From an uncultured Alphaproteobacteria bacterium (GTDB lineage: Bacteria; Pseudomonadota; Alphaproteobacteria; RF32; CAG-239), in the NCBI GenBank assembly GCA_900553115.1, contig USCF01000034.1, forward strand, positions 1-8,942: a stretch of 8,942 nt of DNA, given 5' to 3'. How positions within the stretch are numbered: position 1 is the first letter of the stretch; every line of letters starts with the position of its first letter. This document shows, piece after piece, positions 4,116-8,942 of this stretch. The notes under the pieces are model-generated. The model made no database searches. It saw only the letters and a program-made list of their open reading frames with translations, and was not told the DNA's origin. A program made the translations under genes and the position numbers.

Positions 4116-5306
4116 TTAAAATTTTGTAGCCGTACCGCCGTTAATAATGGCAAGCTGTTCGGTCATAGAGCTTAGAGCTGCATTTGCTGATTGTGCTGCA
4201 TTTGCGGCTTGTAAGGCGTATGTTGCCGAATTTTTAATAGTTGAGATGTTTTCAGCACAAGTCTGAAATACGTCAAAATATGACAAAACATTTGCTTGTG
4301 CTGCGTCTGAGCCAGAAACAGTTTCGCCGTATTCGCTTTCAGCAGCTTTAGCTGTTCCGCCGTGCAGTACCTCGCCATAGTCTTTTGTATTTGCAAAACC
4401 CCCGCAAATAAGGGTAGAATTTTCATCAAACAGAGTGGCGAGCTTGTTGATGTTACCCATATTTGCGGAAGTATTAACAACCGCACCCAAGCCTTCGTAA
4501 ACCTTAATGATTGCCGATAATTTATTGGCAATGGTCTGTAAAATGCTGATATATTTTAAGAGTGCGGCGATTTCTCCGGAGACGTTACCAGCAGCACAAA
4601 TATTACCGATATTTTGAGCAACATTGTTAATTGGTTCAATATTAGCTTTTACGGTATTAAAGCCGCTGGTTGACAGTAAATTATCAATTTCTTGTTTTGT
4701 TACTGCTGTCTGATTAGCACTTATCGCTGCGGCTTTTTCTGAGTTTGCCGCGGCTAATTTAGAAGAAAGAGTAGATTTATAGGCATTTTGCGCTTCAATT
4801 TTATATGTATTTGCATTTTTTTCACTTGAAGCAGCATTAGCTTCAGATGTTTTAACTGCAGACAGGCTGCTTGCCATATCGCTATAAATTTTTGCCAGAA
4901 ATTCATTCGGTGTCATAGTGTCATAAACTTCAGTTTGAAGACAGCGTTTTATAGCTTCGTTTAGTTGTTGAATCAATGCAATTATGTGATTAAGTTCTCC
5001 ATTAACAACATTAGCTCTAAACATACCGGATTCTTCAAATTCAGAATAACGTTTTACGTCTATTATTCGGCAAAGCGTGATATTAACATTTTTGGCCGGC
5101 GGTGTTGAAAAGTTTATTGAGCCGCCAAGATATGTATTTCCTTTATAACTTCCGCCGGTAATAGTATAACCTGACACTAACAGAGTATCGCCGATATAAA
5201 CCCGAATATCGTCGTTTTCCCAAAACATCATATTAAAAGAAAAGCGTGTCGCAGTTCCATTTCCTTTAAACTTTAATACCGGAGAATATTCCGACCAATC
5301 TGTCAT
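4116..5306 (-). CDS. Tail fibre protein with T7-type N-terminal domain
   Basis: A 396-residue fibre protein. Residues ~1-105 fit the T7 tail-fibre N-terminal domain that attaches fibres to the short tail: GNGTATRFSFNMMFWENDDIR, a central SGYTI turn, SINFSTPPAKNVNITLCR, then KRYSEFEESG and a helical NGELNHIIALIQQLNEAI. Residues ~130-215 are Ala/Ser/Lys-rich with heptad character (SEANAASSEKNAN, KLAAANSEKAAAISANQ), as expected for a trimeric coiled-coil shaft. Further alanine-rich helices follow to the C-terminus. It has no obvious receptor-binding tip. The variable protein is encoded next, 21 bases away, so this protein probably forms the proximal fibre or adaptor on which the variable tip is mounted. 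AAAGGA precedes the ATG. Function is from domain similarity; the pairing with the DGR target is inferred. Confidence 0.85.
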   Translation of the reverse strand: MTDWSEYSPVLKFKGNGTATRFSFNMMFWENDDIRVYIGDTLLVSGYTITGGSYKGNTYLGGSINFSTPPAKNVNITLCRIIDVKRYSEFEESGMFRANVVNGELNHIIALIQQLNEAIKRCLQTEVYDTMTPNEFLAKIYSDMASSLSAVKTSEANAASSEKNANTYKIEAQNAYKSTLSSKLAAANSEKAAAISANQTAVTKQEIDNLLSTSGFNTVKANIEPINNVAQNIGNICAAGNVSGEIAALLKYISILQTIANKLSAIIKVYEGLGAVVNTSANMGNINKLATLFDENSTLICGGFANTKDYGEVLHGGTAKAAESEYGETVSGSDAAQANVLSYFDVFQTCAENISTIKNSATYALQAANAAQSANAALSSMTEQLAIINGGTATKF

Positions 5307-5333
5307 TTGTTTAATCCTTTCTTGAAAAATGCT

Positions 5334-7754
5334 TTAAAAATTAGGTTTATTTTCTCCCGGCTTCCACCAATAACCGCGTCCATATCTGCGGCGTTGCGCT
5401 TTTTCGCTATCGTGAAAACGCTGCCTTGTCTTTCTATCAGCCAAAAGCTGGAGCTTATCTGTGAGGTAGCGTTCTGTAGCTAATCTTGTGTACCAAAGGT
5501 TCGTACCAGGAGTGTAGCGTTTGAAAAACTTAGCTGCGTCACCGGCAAAGTTGCTTTCTTGCCGGCGGCTCATAGCTTTGCGTGCGTTGCCTATCGTTAA
5601 ATCATAAGTATCTTTTGCCAATGAAAACCCCGGACCGGCTGCGGCAAGCAGCTTGTCTTCAATGAAGTTACCGCGTGTTTCTCCGGCAAAAATATCTCCC
5701 ATAACACCAAGTGCGCCGCCGGCAAGCATAGATTCAACCCAAGTGTTCCATTTATCTGATTGTGCCGGTTTCTTGCCGGAAACGAGCAATTTTGCCTGAA
5801 CAGTAAAATATCCGCTCATTGTCATGGCCGCAAAAAGTCCGCCGGCATAACCAAGTTTAGAGCCTGTCCCCTCAATATCAATCATACGGCTGATGTGGTG
5901 GGTTAAAACTGTTACCGGAAATGTCTTGTACATAGCCATATAGCGCAAGGCTTCTCCCATAAAGGTACCGCGTTTATTTCCTTGCGTCATAAATGCGCGT
6001 GTGCGCACATTGCTGTCTATAATCGCAAAATCGCGTTCTGTAAAAATCATATTTGAAATTTTACTCGCCAGCGTTTGGTCTTCTTTAGCAAGTTTCACAA
6101 GATTTAAATATTTTGCTCCGGAAAAGTTATCTAAAATTTTTTCATTTAAGGAGCCTAATTTTTTCCATTCTTCTGGAGATATGCCGTAGCGTTCAAAACA
6201 ATGCTTTAAGGCAATATTGAGTTTGCCGAACTCTGTAGGCATACTGTCAGCTAAGCATTTTGAAAAATCCAGAGAAAAGGCTTTTTTGCCTGCCATTGTC
6301 ATTCGTTCCAATAAAGACGCTTTAATTACAGCAGAGGCAACGCGCTGCGTCCAGCCTTTCTCCGGCAGAATATCGCCGAGAAAACGGGTTGTTCCGGCTG
6401 TTCTGCCGCCAAGAATATTAACAATTTCATCAGCTCCCAAACCGATGTGCATAGCAAAATCGCGTTTTTTATTAGAAGTCATAAGTGAAAATAAATTTTT
6501 AGGAATGTCCATTTTTGACAACCCATTAAAGTTTGCTGTCCACATAGAGCAAGCAACGTCTGAAAATTGTGTTAAAAATGCGCTGCCAAGTTGGGCTGCC
6601 ATTAAAAGGTTGCGAACACCAGAATTAAAATGTGCGGCAACAAGATTTGTCTGTACCGGAATAGAAGCCTCTCCGGTAACTTCGTCCCAAATTCGGTTAA
6701 AATATTCAATTTTTTTAATTACTTTGCCGGCTTTCTTCAGGTCGTCTAAAGTTTCTTCGCGGCGAACTTTGTTGAGAATCCGCTCTTTCAATGCTTCTGG
6801 GTCGGGTCCCCAGGTTTCCATAAAACCGATGTCCTGAGCCATATTTTCTACATATTGACTTGCTGTAAGCATTGGATCGCCGTTGCCAAAACGTTGATTA
6901 TAAGCAAGCCAGCTATCAGCGTCCTTAAAATGTAAAACTCGGCTGTCAGAGTATTTTGTTGCCAAGACATCTCGCTTTGATTGACTGTACTTATTTAAGC
7001 CGCGGCTAGAGAGTGTCTCGTAACTTTCTTGTAAAACTTTCTGCAGGTTTTCTTTGGAAAGCGGCCAGCCTGTTTTATTATCAATCATCTTCTTTCTATC
7101 AAGCAAAGGAAAGATGAAGTTTACCCATTCATCTTTAGAAACAGACATTATTCTGTCTGCGTCATGACTTTGCGGCAATCGCCAATTTTCTAATTCTCCA
7201 ATATCTCCGCCGGCAGCAATAAAACGCTTGCGTAAACGTTCAGTCGTTTGTTTCCACTCTTTAGCCATTTTAGAGCCTATCTCGTCAGTATCATCGCCAA
7301 ACAATGCCTTGACGAATTTTATTCCGCCTTTTACGTTTTTGCTCATTCCAAACTTTCCAGAAGTCATATTCAAAGCTAAAGTAGGCATATCTCCATAACT
7401 TTCAGCGCGAATACTCTCGGCCAATTTTTCAACATTCAAGCCCCAAGCATGTCCTGAAAGGTCATAGGTTAATGTTGAAACAAGCCCGTCAAGCGTGCCT
7501 TTAGGGTGTTGTTTTGCTTGCTCGTATATCCTTTTTTCAGCCTGTATAGATTTTATATATTGGCGTTTTTTATTGATTTGCCATTCTTTGACGCGGTTTG
7601 TCATATCGTCAAACGCTTTAGAACTTTCCATTTCAGGAAAGTTTTGAAGCATTTTTTCAACTTCATCTATCTTGTCTAAAAGCTCTTGGCCGTAATCTTT
7701 TCCGATTATGCCGCTTTCAATTTTTCCTCTAATGCAATGCCCAACGCCGCTCAT
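5334..7754 (-). CDS. Large internal virion / polyvalent phage protein
   Basis: An 806-residue, mostly helical protein. I recognise its general type from podovirus-like phages, where a very large protein upstream of the fibre genes is packaged in the head and ejected with the DNA. Matching features are the NWRLPQSHD segment (~190-198), an extended helical middle (EASIPVQTNLVAAHFNSGV, ~362-380; FLTQFSDVACSMW, ~393-405), TERDFAIIDSNVRTRAFMTQG (~572-592), hydrophobic segments at ~634-658 and ~676-690 that could insert in membrane, and an Arg-rich end closing with YWWKPGENKPNF. No enzyme active site is evident. It resembles proteins carrying large polyvalent-protein associated domains (LPD38-like), but I could not test this. 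Its ATG overlaps the upstream stop (ATGA at 7751-7754), so the two are probably made together. Confidence 0.65.
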   Translation of the reverse strand: MSGVGHCIRGKIESGIIGKDYGQELLDKIDEVEKMLQNFPEMESSKAFDDMTNRVKEWQINKKRQYIKSIQAEKRIYEQAKQHPKGTLDGLVSTLTYDLSGHAWGLNVEKLAESIRAESYGDMPTLALNMTSGKFGMSKNVKGGIKFVKALFGDDTDEIGSKMAKEWKQTTERLRKRFIAAGGDIGELENWRLPQSHDADRIMSVSKDEWVNFIFPLLDRKKMIDNKTGWPLSKENLQKVLQESYETLSSRGLNKYSQSKRDVLATKYSDSRVLHFKDADSWLAYNQRFGNGDPMLTASQYVENMAQDIGFMETWGPDPEALKERILNKVRREETLDDLKKAGKVIKKIEYFNRIWDEVTGEASIPVQTNLVAAHFNSGVRNLLMAAQLGSAFLTQFSDVACSMWTANFNGLSKMDIPKNLFSLMTSNKKRDFAMHIGLGADEIVNILGGRTAGTTRFLGDILPEKGWTQRVASAVIKASLLERMTMAGKKAFSLDFSKCLADSMPTEFGKLNIALKHCFERYGISPEEWKKLGSLNEKILDNFSGAKYLNLVKLAKEDQTLASKISNMIFTERDFAIIDSNVRTRAFMTQGNKRGTFMGEALRYMAMYKTFPVTVLTHHISRMIDIEGTGSKLGYAGGLFAAMTMSGYFTVQAKLLVSGKKPAQSDKWNTWVESMLAGGALGVMGDIFAGETRGNFIEDKLLAAAGPGFSLAKDTYDLTIGNARKAMSRRQESNFAGDAAKFFKRYTPGTNLWYTRLATERYLTDKLQLLADRKTRQRFHDSEKAQRRRYGRGYWWKPGENKPNF

Positions 7755-8942
7755 TTTTTACTAAACTCCGTGATACATTCTATAATTTGTTCGTCCCAAC
7801 CGTCTTCCTGCTTAAATTTTTCTATTGTTTCATTGTTCAGTTTTTTTTCTTCAGGAGTTAAATCAGGTATCTCATCAAGCTCTTTTTTGAAACTGTCTGC
7901 GTCAATTTGGCTATAATCCTTGACATTTATCTCATCTGCGTTTATATTATTATAAACGTCGCCGCCATCGGGAAAATGGGACTTTGGAGCAGAGGCATTT
8001 GCCGAACTCTCTTTATGCTGATAGTAAGGCTCTAGAGCAGTATCCTTTGTGTGAGCTGATAGCTTCCCGGCGGCGTTTTTCTTTGGGCTTAAAGCCTTAT
8101 TTTCATTTTCAGCTCTGTCTTCTACAAACATAGTAACAATGTGCCGGCTACCGTCTTCACTAAAACGACGGTCAATATACACAACTTTTTGCCCTTTTTC
8201 GTTCACCACTCTCCAAAGTCTAGACTTATCATAGCTTTCTTCCGGTACAGGCAAATACTCGCGTATAACACTGGGAAAAGCTACAACATCGGCTTTGCTT
8301 AATTTATTTGTCTCGGCAGATTTTTCTCCATGATGAAAAATAAATTTAACCAACCCATAACCAAATTTAGAATTTCCGTTATAAGGTTTTTTGCTGCCGC
8401 GTTCTATCCAAACAGTTTCCATATCCTTAGGCTCTATGGCAATTAGCGGGTCGTTCGGGTCTCCGATTGGATTTTCTAAAACTTTGTCATAGGCTTCAGA
8501 TAATTTGTTGGTTTCATTGGTTAAGCGTCGCATTTCCATTTCAATACTTTTTTCATGCAGCACACGGTCTTCTAAATCATTTCCGTATGGGTTTGTTTCG
8601 TCAAGCCAATCATCAAGTTTTGTCTTTTGTTCCAAAAAAGCGGCGTCGTCTTTGACTTTAGCGTCAAATTCAACGCCTTTTTCAACAGCTTTTTTGTACC
8701 TGCTTAGAATTTCTTTACCCGTTAAATGAACTGCTTTTCCTGCTGTTCCAAGTGCGGCACCGCCAAAGCCGGCTGCCACCACATTCATAGCCGCTTCACT
8801 TTTAGAATAGGGAATGTCCAATTCTTTCTTATAATCATAAACCTTTGGCTGAATAAGGCTTTCAATGGCGGCATTGTTCATAAATTCTTTAAATGCCGTC
8901 TTTCCCAGAGCTTTACCAATACTTTCTTTAGCCGCACCGGTT
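7751..8942 (-). CDS. C-terminal part of a large virion protein with a PBECR-like nuclease region (5' end outside window)
   Basis: The first ATG in the window is at 8881, but the frame stays open for 20 more codons to the edge and reads naturally (TGAAKESIGKALGKTAFKEF before the Met), so the true start lies beyond. Residues below are numbered from the 8881 Met. The opening part, with SLIQPKVYDYKKELDIPY and a Gly/Ala-rich hydrophobic stretch (NVVAAGFGGAALGTAG, ~33-48), resembles linker regions of long phage internal virion proteins. Residues ~172-255 (FGYGLVKFIFHHG, LSKADVVAFPSVI, KVVYIDRRF, RHIVTMFVEDR) have the pattern of the Barnase/EndoU/ColicinE5-D/RelE-like (PBECR) nuclease fold found in phage polyvalent proteins. 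His183/His184 are catalytic candidates. The C-terminus (~300-376) is acidic and low-complexity. Nuclease function is inferred by pattern only. Confidence 0.65.
   Translation of the reverse strand, partial: TGAAKESIGKALGKTAFKEFMNNAAIESLIQPKVYDYKKELDIPYSKSEAAMNVVAAGFGGAALGTAGKAVHLTGKEILSRYKKAVEKGVEFDAKVKDDAAFLEQKTKLDDWLDETNPYGNDLEDRVLHEKSIEMEMRRLTNETNKLSEAYDKVLENPIGDPNDPLIAIEPKDMETVWIERGSKKPYNGNSKFGYGLVKFIFHHGEKSAETNKLSKADVVAFPSVIREYLPVPEESYDKSRLWRVVNEKGQKVVYIDRRFSEDGSRHIVTMFVEDRAENENKALSPKKNAAGKLSAHTKDTALEPYYQHKESSANASAPKSHFPDGGDVYNNINADEINVKDYSQIDADSFKKELDEIPDLTPEEKKLNNETIEKFKQEDGWDEQIIECITEFSKK

Noticed and set aside
4172..4531. 119-codon minus-strand frame within the fibre gene
   Set aside because: It is an alternate frame of the Ala-rich region of the fibre protein, with no independent ribosome site and no protein-like features.
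6217..6837. 206-codon open frame on the plus strand
   Set aside because: It lies entirely antisense to the 806-residue virion protein, shows no recognisable protein pattern, and no plus-strand gene occurs elsewhere.

Overview
The window is a late-gene segment of a short-tailed (podovirus-like) phage or prophage that carries a complete diversity-generating retroelement (DGR). All convincing genes are on the minus strand, so transcription runs from the high coordinates to the low ones. The DNA is AT-rich except in the DGR repeats. A GH108 muramidase, a small membrane protein and the start of a signal-anchored protein resembling a spanin point to a Gram-negative host. No host genes, tRNAs or attachment sites are visible, so genus and prophage versus free phage cannot be settled here.

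Layout in transcription order. (1) 8942-7751: a large virion protein whose reading frame is open past the window edge; it contains a region resembling the phage-associated Barnase/EndoU/ColicinE5/RelE-like (PBECR) nuclease fold. (2) 7754-5334: an 806-residue protein resembling internal virion/polyvalent phage proteins, joined to gene 1 by an ATGA overlap. (3) 5306-4116: a fibre protein with a T7-type tail-fibre N-terminal domain and an Ala-rich coiled-coil body. (4) 4094-3048: the DGR target, with an Mtd-like N-terminal domain and a C-terminal C-type-lectin-like domain whose last ~45 residues are the variable repeat (VR). (5) A hairpin, then avd at 2975-2553. (6) The template repeat (TR) at 2542-2412 and a noncoding spacer to about 2190. 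(7) The reverse transcriptase at 2189-1083. (8) An 81-residue unknown protein, a GH108 endolysin, a holin-like protein and a truncated membrane protein, each joined to its predecessor by an ATGA overlap.

How it works: from the Bordetella BPP-1 paradigm, RT and Avd copy the TR RNA into cDNA with errors at adenines, and the cDNA replaces VR. The DNA fits this: TR and VR share 131 aligned positions with 16 mismatches, 15 of them at template-sense adenines. All eight AAY (Asn) codons of the TR differ in VR. The product should be a population of phages with different receptor-binding tips on an otherwise constant fibre.

Less ordinary features are the direct translational coupling of the RT to an unknown small gene and the lysis cassette, a 45-codon reading frame through the TR that begins on the avd stop codon, and stem-loop candidates in the TR-RT spacer.
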